64,000 bases of DNA from Mycoplasmoidaceae bacterium (GCA_024407855.1 JAKSVQ010000002.1:1-64000), one strand, 5' to 3'; numbered from the stretch's first letter, positions 1 through 10,352 are shown. The notes: generated from the sequence alone by a model not told the origin. Made by a program: numbers and translations.

Positions 1-1
1 T

Positions 2-319
2 AAACCTGGAACAGTAATGTTTGAAATTGCTGGTGTACCAGAAGCTGATGCTAAATTAGCTCTTAAGCGTGCTGGTGACAAACTTAATGTAAAAACTAAG
101 ATTGTTGCTAGAGATCCATCACTTCCACCTGTCGTTCTAAAAGAACGTAAGAAAAAGATTATGGATGAAATTGCTGAAGAACAAGCAAAACTTGCTGCTG
201 CAACTACCACTGCTGCACCAGCTGCTGAAGCTGCTGCTCCTGCTGAAGGACAAGCCGCACCAGCTGCTGAAGCTGCTAAGGCAGAACCTGCTAAGGAAGA
301 AAAGAAGGAGGCTAAATAG
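2..319 (+). CDS. rplP: 50S ribosomal protein L16, C-terminal part (5' truncated)
   Basis: Only the C-terminal part is in the window; the frame is open from base 2. The segment [20 protein letters not shown] followed by the basic KLNVKTKIV is the conserved end of L16, a 23S rRNA-binding protein near the A-site finger. After it comes a tail of about 60 residues made almost only of Ala, Glu, Lys and Pro. Standard L16 ends near the KIV motif, so the tail is an added and probably disordered extension. It is the first visible gene of the spc/alpha ribosomal operon, 3 bases before rpmC. Confidence 0.93.
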   Translation, partial: KPGTVMFEIAGVPEADAKLALKRAGDKLNVKTKIVARDPSLPPVVLKERKKKIMDEIAEEQAKLAAATTTAAPAAEAAAPAEGQAAPAAEAAKAEPAKEEKKEAK

Positions 320-322
320 TAT

Positions 323-736
323 ATGAACAAGAAATTTCAACAAAAAGAATTTGCAAAAATGTCTAATGAAGAATTATGTGCTATTGCCGCTAGATTAAAA
401 TTCCAATTAGTAGAAGCAAGATTCAAAATGTCTTCTGGTGAACTTGAAAAAGTTAACGTTGTTAAACAAATTCGTAAAACAATTGCCAGAATCTTCACTG
501 AATTAACAAACCGTGGATATAAAGTATCAATTGGCTCACATGGTATCACAATGTATGAAATTGCTAAAGGTAACAAGCCTGTACCATTAGATCCAAAGAA
601 ACTTCAAGAATACATGGACAAGGAAGAAAAGAAAGATAACAAGAAAAAACCTGCTGCTAAAGCAGAACCTAAAAAGGAAGCAGCTAAAGAAGTAAAAAAA
701 GAAGCTGCGAAAGAAGTAAAGAAAGGGGATAAATAA
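323..736 (+). CDS. rpmC: 50S ribosomal protein L29, long form
   Basis: The first 75 or so residues fit L29 (the LKFQLVEARFKMSSGELEK helix and the VNVVKQIRKTIARIFTEL helix), which binds 23S rRNA near the peptide exit tunnel. The protein is 137 residues, about twice the usual 60-70. The extra C-terminal half is Lys/Ala/Glu-rich and ends in two direct copies of KKEAAKEV. Position between rplP and rpsQ confirms the call. Long L29 tails are known in mycoplasmas; what this tail does is not evident from the sequence. Confidence 0.93.
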   Translation: MNKKFQQKEFAKMSNEELCAIAARLKFQLVEARFKMSSGELEKVNVVKQIRKTIARIFTELTNRGYKVSIGSHGITMYEIAKGNKPVPLDPKKLQEYMDKEEKKDNKKKPAAKAEPKKEAAKEVKKEAAKEVKKGDK

Positions 737-738
737 TC

Positions 739-996
739 ATGGAAACTAAAAAGTTTAAAAAGACTTTAACTGGTATTGTTGTTTCAACAAAGAACAACAA
801 AACAGTAACGGTTGAAGTTGAAAGAAAATTTAACCACCCTTTATATAAGAAACTTGTTATTAAGCACAAAAAATATGCTGCTCATGATGAACATGGCACA
901 GCTAAATTGGGTGATAGAGTTCGTATTCGAGAATGTCGCCCAATGAGTAAAACAAAACACTTTTACGTTGTAAAAGTAGTAAAGAAGGCTGAATAA
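739..996 (+). CDS. rpsQ: 30S ribosomal protein S17
   Basis: 85 residues, normal length. Shows the S17 core LTGIVVSTKNNKTVTVEVER and the RVRIRECRPMSKTKHFYV segment of this OB-fold 16S rRNA-binding primary assembly protein. It starts 2 bases after the rpmC stop and ends just before rplN, so it is translated within the same operon. Confidence 0.97.
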   Translation: METKKFKKTLTGIVVSTKNNKTVTVEVERKFNHPLYKKLVIKHKKYAAHDEHGTAKLGDRVRIRECRPMSKTKHFYVVKVVKKAE

Positions 997-998
997 TT

Positions 999-1376
999 AT
1001 GGCTATTCAATTCATGACAAGATTAAATGTTGCTGATAATACTGGTGCAAGAGAAGTCGGTGTAATTAAAATCATGGGCAACTCTTGACAAAAAGTTTGC
1101 AACATCGGAGATGTGGTTAAAGTCTCTGTTAAGAAATGTTCTCCAATTGGTGCAGTAAAAGAACACCAAATGTTCTTTGCAGTAATTGTTAGAACAAAAA
1201 AAGGTATTAAAAGACCAAATGGAACAAAGATTGCATTTGATGACAATGCTTGTGTATTAATCAAAGCAAAAGATGATCCAACTCCAAGAGGAACTCGTAT
1301 CTTTGGTCCAGTTGCACGTGAACTAAGAGACAAGGGCTATACAAAGATTGTCTCATTAGCTCCAGAAGTTTTATAG
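999..1376 (+). CDS. rplN: 50S ribosomal protein L14
   Basis: 125 residues once the in-frame TGA at 1086 is read as Trp. The N-terminus [20 protein letters not shown] and the C-terminal [15 protein letters not shown] are signatures of L14, an interface protein that contacts L19 and 16S rRNA. The start ATG is 2 bases after the rpsQ stop. It shows that standard-code translation would wrongly truncate genes here. Confidence 0.97.
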
Positions 1377-1391
1377 AAAGGACAACTTATT

Positions 1392-1727
1392 ATGCAAAGA
1401 ATTAAAACTGGTGATAAGGTTAGAGTCATTTCGGGAAAACTACTTGGAAAAGAAGGAACTGTTTTACAAGTTTGCCCAACTTGTCAAAAAGCTATTGTGG
1501 AAGGACTTAACAAAGTTAAATGCCACAAGAAACAAGGTGCTAACCAAGAAAAAGGTGGCATTATTGAAAAAGAAAACTGAATTCCTTTATGCAAACTTGC
1601 TATCGTTGTACCAAAAGCTGCACGTGGTGTAAGCAAAATTGGTTACAAAGTAAATAAAGATGGCAAGAAAGTAAGAGTTGCAAGAGTAACTGGTGTTGAA
1701 CTAGGTACTAGCAAGAAAGCTAAATAA
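1392..1727 (+). CDS. rplX: 50S ribosomal protein L24, cysteine-containing
   Basis: 111 residues with one TGA-Trp. A KOW domain opens the protein (KTGDKVRVISGKLLGKEGTV), followed by the L24 motif AIVEGLNKVK and KGGIIEKE. L24 initiates 50S assembly and lies at the tunnel exit. Odd point: four cysteines (C28, C31, C44, C67), including a CPTC pair where the family normally has no cysteines; these could bind a metal. The ATG follows AAAGGACAACTTATT, a reasonable ribosome-binding site. Confidence 0.96.
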
Positions 1728-1738
1728 GGAGAGTAGTT

Positions 1739-2293
1739 ATGGAAACAACACAATTAGGCAAAAAATACAAACAAATAATTGCAGAAAAACTAACTGCTCA
1801 ATTTGGTTACAAATCACCAATGGAAGTACCATCATTAGATAAGATCATTATTAATGGTTGTGCTGGTGATGCAACACAAGATGCTAAGTTATTAGATTTA
1901 CTTTACAATGAAATTCAATTAATAACTGGTCAAAAACCAATTAAAACAAAATCTAAAAAAGCAATTGCAACTTTCAAGTTACGTGAAAACCAAGAAATTG
2001 GTGTTAAGGTAACACTAAGAAAAGAACCAATGTGAAACTTTGTTGAAAAACTAGTAAAAATCGCTATGCCACGTATTCGTGACTTTAGAGGTTTAAAAGA
2101 CAATAGTTTTGATGGACATGGTAACTTTACCTTAGGTATTAAGGAACAAAACATCTTCACTGAAATCAACTTTGATGATATTAAACGTGTAAGAGGTTTT
2201 GACGTTACATTTGTAACTAGTACAGAAGATGATAAAGAAGCCAAAGCTTTATTACAAGCAATTGGTTTCCCATTCATTCAAAAGAAGAAATAA
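1739..2293 (+). CDS. rplE: 50S ribosomal protein L5
   Basis: 184 residues, with one TGA-Trp at 2033. L5 motifs are clear: [30 protein letters not shown] and [15 protein letters not shown]5 binds 5S rRNA and contacts P-site tRNA. The start is preceded by AAGGAGAGTAGTT. Standard position between rplX and rpsN. Confidence 0.97.
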
Positions 2294-2302
2294 GGAGAAA
2301 AT

Positions 2303-2488
2303 ATGGCAAAAAAATCATTAAGAGTAAAAGCTAACAGAAAACCAAAATTTTCAACTCGTGGATACACACGTTGTGTAAGATGTGGTCGTGTTCACGGTGT
2401 TAACCGTAAATATGGTTTATGTCGTTTATGCTTTAGAGAATTAGCATATAAAGGTGCTATTCCCGGCGTAAAGAAAGCTTCATGATAG
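2303..2488 (+). CDS. rpsN: 30S ribosomal protein S14, zinc type
   Basis: 61 residues ending ...KKASW: the last codon before TAG is TGA (Trp), and this SW end is typical of zinc-type S14. Two CxxC pairs (CVRC and CRLC) form the zinc ribbon. S14 sits in the 30S head. AAGGAGAAAAT precedes the ATG. Confidence 0.97.
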
Positions 2489-2502
2489 GAGGAAATTAGA
2501 TT

Positions 2503-2901
2503 ATGTTTATGGATCCAATTTCTGATTTAATCAGTAAGCTAAATAATGCTAACAAAGCAAGATTACAAACTGTTAAAATTCAAACTTCAAACCTTACAAC
2601 TTCAATCCTTACCATTCTAAAGAATGAAGGATACATTGCTAGTTATCAAATTAAGAATGCTGGTAAGACTAAAAAACAAATTACTATCATTCATTTAAAA
2701 TACAAAAATCAAATCCCAGCCATCAATGGGTTAAGACAAATTTCTAAACCAGGACTTAGAATTTATACTTCAGCTGAAGATATGCCAAAAGTATTAAATG
2801 GTTTAGGTATTGCTATCGTTACAACAAGCCATGGTGTAATGACAGGAAAACAAGCAAGAAAAGCCAACTTAGGTGGCGAAGTAATTGCTTATATATGATA
2901 G
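2503..2901 (+). CDS. rpsH: 30S ribosomal protein S8
   Basis: 132 residues ending in TGA-Trp then TAG. Starts MFMDPISDLISKLNNANKA and has the C-terminal motif IVTTSHGVMTGKQARKANLG expected of S8, a primary 16S rRNA-binding protein. The strong AGGAGG at 2488-2493 suits the ATG at 2503; the in-frame ATG at 2509 is a second option. Confidence 0.97.
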
Positions 2902-2910
2902 GAGGATACT

Positions 2911-3480
2911 ATGAGTCATAAAGGTAATAGATTAATTGAAATTATTGCTGGAACACAAATAGATATTGCTCCTAGCAAAGTTACAATAAAAGGACCAATG
3001 GGTCAACTTGAAGTTGCATATCCTGCAAAATTAATTAAAGTTGAAAAAGTTGGTGACAAGTCCATTAAAGTAAGCCGTGTTAATGATGAAAAACAAACAA
3101 AAATGTATCACGGTACAGTAAACTCTAACATCCACAATGCAATTGTTGGTGTTAATACTGGCTTTAAGAAAGAACTTAAAATTGTTGGTGTTGGTTATAA
3201 AGCTGCAGTTACTAACGGTAAGTTAGTACTTCAAATGGGCTTTAGCCACCCAGTTGAATTTGTTATTCCACAAGGATTAAAAGTTGTGTGTCCAAGTCCA
3301 ACACAAATTGAAATCTCTGGATATGACAAAATCGTTGTTGGTGAATTTGCTGCCAACGTTCGTGCTGTAAGAAAACCTGAACCATATAAAGGTAAAGGTA
3401 TTATGTATACAACTGAACATATCATCCGTAAGGTTGGTAAAACTGCTGAAGCTAGCGCAACTTCTGGCGGAAAGAAATAG
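2911..3480 (+). CDS. rplF: 50S ribosomal protein L6
   Basis: 189 residues with two alpha/beta repeats of L6: VTIKGPMGQLEVAYP early and the C-terminal VRAVRKPEPYKGKGIMY signature. L6 lies at the base of the L7/L12 stalk near the sarcin-ricin loop. An AGGAGG directly precedes the ATG. It follows rpsH by 9 bases. Confidence 0.97.
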   Translation: MSHKGNRLIEIIAGTQIDIAPSKVTIKGPMGQLEVAYPAKLIKVEKVGDKSIKVSRVNDEKQTKMYHGTVNSNIHNAIVGVNTGFKKELKIVGVGYKAAVTNGKLVLQMGFSHPVEFVIPQGLKVVCPSPTQIEISGYDKIVVGEFAANVRAVRKPEPYKGKGIMYTTEHIIRKVGKTAEASATSGGKK

Positions 3481-3489
3481 AGGTAATTT

Positions 3490-3849
3490 ATGAAGAAGTA
3501 TTCTAAATCTAGAAAAGAAGCTCGTGTATTACGTCATGAACGTATTACAAGAAAACTTAAACTTAATGGTAATGAATTACCACGTTTAGTTGTAACAAAA
3601 TCAAACGCACACATTATTGCACAAGTATTTGATGATGCTAAAGGTGTTACTTTAGTAAGCTCTTCATCAAAACAATTAAAACTTAAATCTGGTAATGTTG
3701 AAGCATGCAAAAAAGTTGGTGCTGACATTGCTAAGAAAGCTTTAGATAAGGGAATTAAGAAAGTTTCATTCGACCGTGGTGGTAGCAAATACCACGGAAG
3801 AATCCAAGCTTTAGCTGATGCAGCTAGAGAAGCTGGATTGAAATTCTAA
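3490..3849 (+). CDS. rplR: 50S ribosomal protein L18
   Basis: 119 residues. The basic N-terminus [20 protein letters not shown] and the C-terminal [20 protein letters not shown] are diagnostic of L18, which binds 5S rRNA with L5. Normal length; AGGTAATTT precedes the start. Confidence 0.97.
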   Translation: MKKYSKSRKEARVLRHERITRKLKLNGNELPRLVVTKSNAHIIAQVFDDAKGVTLVSSSSKQLKLKSGNVEACKKVGADIAKKALDKGIKKVSFDRGGSKYHGRIQALADAAREAGLKF

Positions 3850-3865
3850 TTAGGAAGGAACAAAC

Positions 3866-4543
3866 ATGGAAAACAAAGAAGTAAAAGTTGAAACTCCAGT
3901 AGCTGAAACTAAACCAGTTGAAAAACCAGCTGAAGTAAAAGTTGAAACTAAACCTGAAGTTAAACAAGAAGTAAAAGCTCCAGCTAAAGCTGAAGCTAAA
4001 CCTGCTGACAAGAAACCTGAAGGCAAAGATCAAAAGAAGAACTTTGTTAAAAGACCAAGACAACCAATTGATGGTTTCAGCGAAAAAGTTGTAGCTATCA
4101 AACGTATCTCTAAAACAACTAAAGGTGGACGTAATATGCGTTTCTCTGTCTTAGTTGTTATCGGAGATAAAAAAGGTACTGTTGGTTTTGGTATGGGTAA
4201 GTCAGCTGAAATTCCTAATGCAATGAAAAAAGCTAGCAAGAATGCTAGAAACAACTTAGCTAAAGTAACAATGAATAAACGTGGCACACTTTACCATGAA
4301 GTACTTGGTAAATCATGTGCTGCAAAAGTATTATTAAAACCAGCACCTGAAGGTACAGGTATTGTTGCTGGTGGTGCCATCCGTGCAGTTATTGAACTTG
4401 CTGGATTCAAAGATGTTTATACAAAGAACATGGGCAAAAATACCGCTGTTAACATGATTAGAGCAACTGTTAACGGTCTAAAAGCACAAAAGACACCTGC
4501 TTACATCGCATCAATGCGTGATAAGAAAGTGTCAGAACTATAA
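3866..4543 (+). CDS. rpsE: 30S ribosomal protein S5 with disordered N-terminal extension
   Basis: 225 residues against about 165 for a standard S5. The S5 double-stranded-RNA-binding core begins near residue 70 ([20 protein letters not shown]) and includes [18 protein letters not shown] and the C-terminal domain [18 protein letters not shown]. The first 65 residues are Lys/Glu/Pro/Val/Ala-rich with imperfect repeats of VKVET and look disordered. The AGGAAGG at 3852 supports the upstream start. rpmD (L30), which follows rpsE in most bacteria, is absent here, as in known mycoplasmas. Confidence 0.96.
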   Translation: MENKEVKVETPVAETKPVEKPAEVKVETKPEVKQEVKAPAKAEAKPADKKPEGKDQKKNFVKRPRQPIDGFSEKVVAIKRISKTTKGGRNMRFSVLVVIGDKKGTVGFGMGKSAEIPNAMKKASKNARNNLAKVTMNKRGTLYHEVLGKSCAAKVLLKPAPEGTGIVAGGAIRAVIELAGFKDVYTKNMGKNTAVNMIRATVNGLKAQKTPAYIASMRDKKVSEL

Positions 4544-4554
4544 GGAGTTAACTT

Positions 4555-5001
4555 ATGGAATTACATAATTTAAAATATACAAAAGGATCAAGAGACCACA
4601 AAGTTAAAACTTTAGGACGTGGTTATGGATCTGGTATGGGTAAAAGATCAACTCGTGGTCAAAAAGGACAACATGCGAGAAAATCTGGTAACGTTCGTCA
4701 AGGCTTCGAAGGTGGTCAAACTCCTTTATATAGAAAGATTCCTAAAGTTGGATTCAATAACTATGATTTTGCAAACCGACCTGTTGTTTTCACAACTGAT
4801 CAAATTGCAAACATGAAAGTTGTTGACCGTAAAGCACTTGTTGCCGCTAAGTTAATTAGCAAGAACAATGATGCTCCAATTAAAATCATTGCTGGTAAAT
4901 CAGCATTGAAATCTGCAATTGAAGTAACAGTTAACTATGTTACTAAAGGAGCAGAAAAGATTATTACAGCCGCAAAAGGTAAAGTAACAATTAAGAAATA
5001 A
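4555..5001 (+). CDS. rplO: 50S ribosomal protein L15
   Basis: 148 residues. The Gly/Arg-rich N-terminus ([20 protein letters not shown], then [15 protein letters not shown]) is typical of L15, a late-assembly 23S rRNA-binding protein. An AAGGAG precedes the ATG. It directly precedes secY, as in most Firmicute-like genomes. Confidence 0.97.
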   Translation: MELHNLKYTKGSRDHKVKTLGRGYGSGMGKRSTRGQKGQHARKSGNVRQGFEGGQTPLYRKIPKVGFNNYDFANRPVVFTTDQIANMKVVDRKALVAAKLISKNNDAPIKIIAGKSALKSAIEVTVNYVTKGAEKIITAAKGKVTIKK

Positions 5002-5006
5002 TTAAC

Positions 5007-6443
5007 ATGGAAAATCAAACAAATAACACATCATTTGGTAAAAAGGTTAAAAATACATTTAAACCAATTTTCACCAACAAGACGGTATTAGTATCAGTAC
5101 TAATCACGCTTGCATTTATTGTGTTATACCATTTAGGTTCAATGTTAACCCTTCCTGGTGTTAAGTTACCAGAAGGTTATAAAACAGCCGGATCATTTGC
5201 AGAAATGTTAAACTTACTTTCTGCTGGTGGTTTGGAACACATGTCCATCTTTGCCATTGGTTTAGGTCCTTATATTACGGCCCAAATTATTATTCAATTA
5301 TTGTCTAGTGATTTGATTAAACCATTATCAAAGATGGCCAAAGCTGGTGAACGAGGCAAGAAAAAGTTAGAAATTATCACACGATTAATAACTTTACCAT
5401 TCTGTTTCGTCCAAGCTTATGCAACTCTAGCTCTAATTTTGTCAAGAAACTCATCTGGAGCTGGAACTGGTATTACAATATTTGGTGAAAGTTCAATCAA
5501 CAACTTGTTTGCTAATCAAGCTGGTGGTGCAGTCGGATTACTATTCCTATTAACTGCTGGTACATATGTTGCCATCTTTATTGGTGATATGATTACAAAA
5601 CGAGGTGTTGGTAACGGAGTAACAACATTAATCTTAGTTGGTGTTGTTGGTCAATTATTTGGCAGCTTTAATAACGTTTTCAACGTTATTGCAATGAAAC
5701 TAGCTGCTACAAACCAAGTAACTATCGTTTTAAGTTGCATCCTATATACATTGTTCTTTATTGCTATCATTCTTGTTGTTGTTTTCATAAATGGTTCAAC
5801 AAGAAAGATTCCAATTCAACAAACAGGACAAGGTTTAATTCAAGATAAGAAAGAACTTCCTTATTTACCAATTAAATTAAACGCTGCTGGTGTTATTCCA
5901 GTCATCTTTGCTTCCTCAGTTATTACTATTCCTGGAACAATTGCTCAATTTATTCCAGATAGTAACTTCCAAGCAAAAGACTTCATTACTCACTGGTTAA
6001 CACTAGATTCTTGAGTCGGAGTAGTTATATACTTTGTATTAATCATTCTATTTAGCTTCTTCTACTCATATATTCAAATCAACCCACAACAAATTGCTGA
6101 AAACTTCCAAAAGAGTGGAAAGTTTATCCCAGGAGTAAGAATGGGTGATGATACTGAAAAACATATTACTAAAGTACTATTTAGAATTAACTGAATTGGT
6201 GCACCATTCTTAGCTATTGTTGCTTCAATCCCATACATTCTATCTTTAGCAACAGGTATTCCATCTGGAATGAGCTTGTCTGGTACTGGTATCATCATTA
6301 TGGTTACTGCTTCACTAGAATTATGGGCAGCAGTTAAATCGGCAAGTACAACAAGTGGTTATGTGGTAACGCGAAGAAATATTGAAAGTTCACATTATGC
6401 TGCACAAGAAGATGAGAACGAGAAGGTAACACAATTATGATAA
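5007..6443 (+). CDS. secY: Preprotein translocase subunit SecY
   Basis: 478 residues with several TGA-Trp codons. Pore-forming subunit of the Sec channel with about ten hydrophobic segments. Motifs visible: the plug-region sequence [19 protein letters not shown], cytosolic-loop [19 protein letters not shown] and [19 protein letters not shown]. The last codons are caa tta tga taa, so the protein ends in Trp and its final 7 bases overlap the adk start. No Shine-Dalgarno directly before the ATG, which lies 5 bases after rplO; coupling is likely. Confidence 0.96.
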
Positions 6444-7069
6444 TGATTTTATTAGGGGCCCCTGGCTCAGGTAAAGGTAGCATTTCTAATTACTTAAAAG
6501 AAAAACATGGCTTCATCCATATTTCAACTGGTGATCTATTTCGTAAAACAATTACGCAAGATACACCAATTGCTAATCAATTAAAACAAATCATGCTAAG
6601 TGGTAAATTAGTTGATGATGAAACAACTAATGAAGTTGTTCGCCAAGAAATTCTTAAGATTAATAGTGCAAATGCTAATATCATCTTTGATGGTTATCCA
6701 AGAAATACCAATCAATTAGATTATCTAAATAAGCTAGTAAAAGTTGATTATGCTATCGATGTTCAAGTTGACAAAGATGAAATAATCAAACGAATTACTG
6801 GGCGAAGAGTATGCCCAGTATGTAAAGAAATTTACAACATCTATTACAAGAAACCTAAAGTAGAAAATACTTGTGATAATGATGGTTCTTTACTAGTACA
6901 ACGTAATGACGATCAAGAATCAGTTGTCATTGAACGTTACAAAACATATATGTCTTTGAATGCACCATTAATTGATGCATGTAAACAAATGGGCATCTTA
7001 CATAATGTAAGAAATGATCGTTTGGAAGACGCAATTAAACAAATTAAGGAAATTTGTAAACTTAAATAA
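6437..7069 (+). CDS. adk: Adenylate kinase, zinc-lid type
   Basis: 210 residues. P-loop GAPGSGKGS, AMP-site HISTGDLFR, and FDGYPRN identify adenylate kinase (ATP + AMP to 2 ADP). The lid has CPVC...C-x2-D, the zinc-type lid of Gram-positive enzymes. Starts inside the last codons of secY and ends in a TAATG overlap with map, so the secY-adk-map trio appears translationally coupled. Confidence 0.96.
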   Translation: MIMILLGAPGSGKGSISNYLKEKHGFIHISTGDLFRKTITQDTPIANQLKQIMLSGKLVDDETTNEVVRQEILKINSANANIIFDGYPRNTNQLDYLNKLVKVDYAIDVQVDKDEIIKRITGRRVCPVCKEIYNIYYKKPKVENTCDNDGSLLVQRNDDQESVVIERYKTYMSLNAPLIDACKQMGILHNVRNDRLEDAIKQIKEICKLK

Positions 7070-7818
7070 TGATTTATATAAAAACTGAAAAAGATTTAGT
7101 GGGAATTCGTAAGGCAGCAGCAATCTGGAAAAAGGTTAAAGCTGAACTTAAGAAACAAACCCGACCTGGAATCAGCACCAAGAAACTTGATAAAATTGCT
7201 GCTGATGTAATCAGAGAAAATGGTGCAAGCCCAAGTTTCTATCAATATGAAGGCTTTCCAGGCTACATTTGCATTTCTGTAAATGATCAAATCATTCATG
7301 GAATTGCCAGTGACTATATCTTAAAGAAATCTGACATTGTTACTTTCGATATTGGTGTAACATATGAAGGATATGTATGCGATGCTGCCTTTTCAGTGAT
7401 ATTAGACGCAGGCAATCTTGAAGCGCAAGAAATTCAAGAAGCAACATTAGATTGCTTACGCAATGCTATCAATCTTGTTAAAGCAGGAACACGAATTGGT
7501 GATATTTCCTATGCCATACAAGAATGCGCATACTACCATGGCTACGAAGTGATTAAAGACTATGGTGGCCATGGCTGTGGACTAAAAGTCCATGAAGACC
7601 CAATTATTCTAAACTACGGTCAACCAGGAACTGGTATTAAATTAAAAGCAGGGATGGTTATATGTATAGAACCCATGCTAATGACTGGTAGTGATAAATA
7701 CGTGGTCGATGAACAAAACGGTTGAACCGTTTCGGCAGCAAATGGTAAACTAACCTGTCATGAAGAACACATGGTTTTAGTGACAGAATTAGGTTATGAA
7801 ATATTAACAGCTGATTAA
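7069..7818 (+). CDS. map: Methionine aminopeptidase type I
   Basis: 249 residues with one TGA-Trp at 7723. M24 metallopeptidase that removes the initiator Met. Metal ligands fit the family: Asp in TFDIGVTYEGYVCDAAF (two), His in GGHGCGLKVHEDP, Glu in CIEPM and Glu in CHEEHM. Starts by 1-base overlap with adk. Confidence 0.96.
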
Positions 7819-7831
7819 TGAAAGGATATAA

Positions 7832-8050
7832 ATGGCTGAACAAGACAAAATAAAAATGAAAGGTAAAGTAACAGATATTGTTGCCGGTGGAACTTACAAA
7901 GTAATGTTAGACAACGGCATGGAAATATCTGCCCACGTATCAGGTAAAATTCGTATGTGTAAAATACGTATTCTACCCGGTGATATTGTAGAAGTTGAGT
8001 TAAGTCCTTATGATTTAACACGTGGTAGAATCACTTACCGTGCAAATTAA
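7832..8050 (+). CDS. infA: Translation initiation factor IF-1
   Basis: 72 residues, the normal IF-1 length, a single OB fold: [20 protein letters not shown], then [17 protein letters not shown] and [18 protein letters not shown]-1 blocks the 30S A site during initiation. GAAAGGATAT precedes the ATG. Canonical place between map and rpmJ. Confidence 0.97.
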   Translation: MAEQDKIKMKGKVTDIVAGGTYKVMLDNGMEISAHVSGKIRMCKIRILPGDIVEVELSPYDLTRGRITYRAN

Positions 8051-8065
8051 GAAAGAAGGTAATAT

Positions 8066-8179
8066 ATGAAAGTAAGAGCTTCTGTAAAACCAATCTGTAA
8101 AGATTGTAAAGTAATAAAAAGACATGGACGTGTAATGGTAATTTGCAAAAATCCAAAGCACAAACAAAGACAAGGATAA
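8066..8179 (+). CDS. rpmJ: 50S ribosomal protein L36
   Basis: A 37-residue gene beginning [20 protein letters not shown] and containing [13 protein letters not shown]. The C-x2-C...C-x4-H zinc ligands of L36 are complete. AAGAAGGTAAT precedes the start. Standard position between infA and rpsM. Confidence 0.97.
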   Translation: MKVRASVKPICKDCKVIKRHGRVMVICKNPKHKQRQG

Positions 8180-8188
8180 GGAGAAAAT

Positions 8189-8563
8189 ATGGCACGTTTA
8201 TTAGGTGTAGATATTCCAAATAATAAAAAGATTGCATATGCTCTAACCGCTATTTATGGTATTGGCATTTCTACTGGTAAGAAAATTTGCAAAACTGCAA
8301 ATGTTGATCCAGAAAAGAAAACTGCAGATTTAAATGAAAATGAATTTGCTGCCATCCGTGAAGCAGCAAGTAAGTACACTATCGAAGGTGACTTACGTCG
8401 AGATGTTGCAATGAACATTAAACAATTAATGGAAATTAATTGTTACCGTGGTATTCGCCACAAAAAAGGTTTACCTGTTAGAGGTCAAAGAACTAAGACG
8501 AATGCAAGAACGCGTAAAGGTCCTAGAAAGACAATCGCTAACAAGAAACAAGAAACTAAGTAA
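8189..8563 (+). CDS. rpsM: 30S ribosomal protein S13
   Basis: 124 residues. [19 protein letters not shown] at the start, the helix-two-turns-helix [16 protein letters not shown], and the tail [20 protein letters not shown] are S13 signatures. S13 contacts the P-site tRNA and 23S rRNA at bridge B1. AAGGAGAAAAT precedes the ATG. Confidence 0.97.
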   Translation: MARLLGVDIPNNKKIAYALTAIYGIGISTGKKICKTANVDPEKKTADLNENEFAAIREAASKYTIEGDLRRDVAMNIKQLMEINCYRGIRHKKGLPVRGQRTKTNARTRKGPRKTIANKKQETK

Positions 8564-8578
8564 TAGGAGGATAGAAAA

Positions 8579-8995
8579 ATGGCTGAACAAACTAAAACAA
8601 CTGCAGCTAAACCTGCTGCAAAAAAAGCTGGCAAGAAGAAAAAACGTCTTGCCTCTGTTAATGGTATGGCACACATTCACTCTACCCTTAACAATACAAT
8701 TGTTACAATTACTGATATGGCAGGAAATGCAATTGCCTGATCATCATCTGGAGTAATTGGCTACAAAGGTAGTAAGAAATCAACTCCATATGCTGCTGGT
8801 ATTGCGGCAGAAAACTGCGCAAAAGCAGCAATGGCAATGGGATTAAAATCTGTTGCAGTTCACTGTAATGGAATTGGCCGAGGTAAAGATACTGCAATTA
8901 GATCTTTAGCCGCTGCGGGATTACAAATCACAGAAATTGCTGATGTAACACCAATCCCACACAATGGTTGTAGACCACCAAAGAAACCACGTTAG
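8579..8995 (+). CDS. rpsK: 30S ribosomal protein S11
   Basis: 138 residues, one TGA-Trp at 8738. A short Ala/Lys-rich N-terminus is followed by the S11 core [19 protein letters not shown] and the C-terminal [11 protein letters not shown]11 lies on the 30S platform near the E site. AGGAGGATAG precedes the start. Confidence 0.97.
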
Positions 8996-9009
8996 AAGGA
9001 GCACAAATT

Positions 9010-9981
9010 ATGGAAAAATTTATTAAATATTCTATTAAACCAAATGTAAATGAAATCAATGATAACCATGGTCAATTTGAAATTGGACCATTGGAATCAG
9101 GTTTTGGTATTACCATTGGTAATGCTCTAAGAAGAGTTATCCTTTCAAACATTCCTGGTGCAAGCGTATTTGCAATTAAGATTCCAGGAGTTAACCATGA
9201 ATTCCAAGCAATTGATGGTATTAAGGAAGATGTTACACAAATCATCCTTAACTTAAAACAATTAGTTTTAAAAATTAGTGAAGAAGCAATACCTGAAGGT
9301 ACTGAATTACACTCTTGACCAACTATGAAAATTAGTTACAAAGAAGCTGGTGTAATTAAGGCTGAAGATATTGAACTTCCAGTTGGTTTTGAAGTAGTAA
9401 ACCCTGATCTATACATTGCTACTAAAACTAAAGCTAGTCCAAAATTCGAAATGGAAATTTTCGCTGCAAATGGTCGTGGCTTTAAATCATTTAAAGAAAA
9501 CCAAGAAAACATTAACACCCTATCAATTATTGCTACTGATTCTAACTTCTGTCCCGTATTACAAGTTGGATACCATGTTGATGAAAGAAAAATTAGCAAG
9601 AACCACATGGGTGACTATCTAACATTAGATGTTGTAACTAATGGTGCAGTGCCACCAACTGATGCTGTTGCTTATGCAAGCAAGATCTTAGTTGAACACT
9701 TTGAACAATTAGCACAAATCAATGAAAAGATTGCTCAACTTCAAATGATGAAGGAAAATGAAGAAACTCAAGAACAAGCAGTTACTTCAGTATCAATTGA
9801 TGATCTTGAATTATCTGTAAGATCTTACAACTGTCTAAAACGTTCTGGTATTAGAACAATTCAAGAATTGGCTAATATGACACGTGCTGATGTTGAAAAG
9901 ATTAAAAACCTTGGTAAGACTTCACTTCGTGAAATCCGTAAGAAATTACAAGACTACGGTTTAACTTTCAAGAAAAATTAG
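9010..9981 (+). CDS. rpoA: DNA-directed RNA polymerase subunit alpha
   Basis: 323 residues, one TGA-Trp at 9316. The N-terminal dimerisation domain shows LESGFGITIGNALRRVILSN; the C-terminal domain (from about residue 250) shows IDDLELSVRSYNCLKR and NLGKTSLREIRKKL, the helix-hairpin-helix that binds UP elements and regulators. Canonical position between rpsK and rplQ; AGAAGGAGC precedes the ATG. Confidence 0.97.
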
Positions 9982-9992
9982 GAGGATAAATT

Positions 9993-10352
9993 ATGTCATT
10001 TGTAATTACTCACAGAAAAAATACGGCTTGAAGAAATATGGTGATTAGACAACAAGCAACAGATGTTATTGTTTATGGTCACATTGAAACAACTCAAGCA
10101 AAAGCTAAGGAACTGAGAAAACACGTTGATCATTTGATTACTTTAGGTAAGAAAAATACATTAGCTGCAAAGCAAGAAATTATGTCATTTGTTGTTAAAA
10201 ACAAACAAATGGATCAACAAGCTATTTTAAAGAAACTAACTACTACATTAGCAAAAAAATATGCTGATCGTAAAGGTGGTTACACTCGTGTGTTAAAACT
10301 TGACAACCGTCCTGGTGATAACACTAAAATGGCAATCATTCAATTAGTTTAA
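9993..10352 (+). CDS. rplQ: 50S ribosomal protein L17
   Basis: 119 residues with a TGA-Trp at 10029 in the conserved HRKNTAWRNMVIRQQATD motif. The C-terminal DRKGGYTRVLKLDNRPGDN is diagnostic. L17 lies near the tunnel exit. AGGAGG precedes the ATG. Last gene of the operon, followed by a strong terminator. Confidence 0.97.

Noticed and set aside
4543..4555. Possible loss of rpmD (L30) through a local deletion
   Set aside because: The rpsE-rplO junction is clean and L30 is generally absent from mycoplasmas, so this is a lineage trait.
8448..8756. Overlapping open frames inside rpsM/rpsK and similar frames antisense to other ribosomal genes
   Set aside because: They are biased-composition shadows of real genes in another frame, with no motifs and no ribosome-binding sites.
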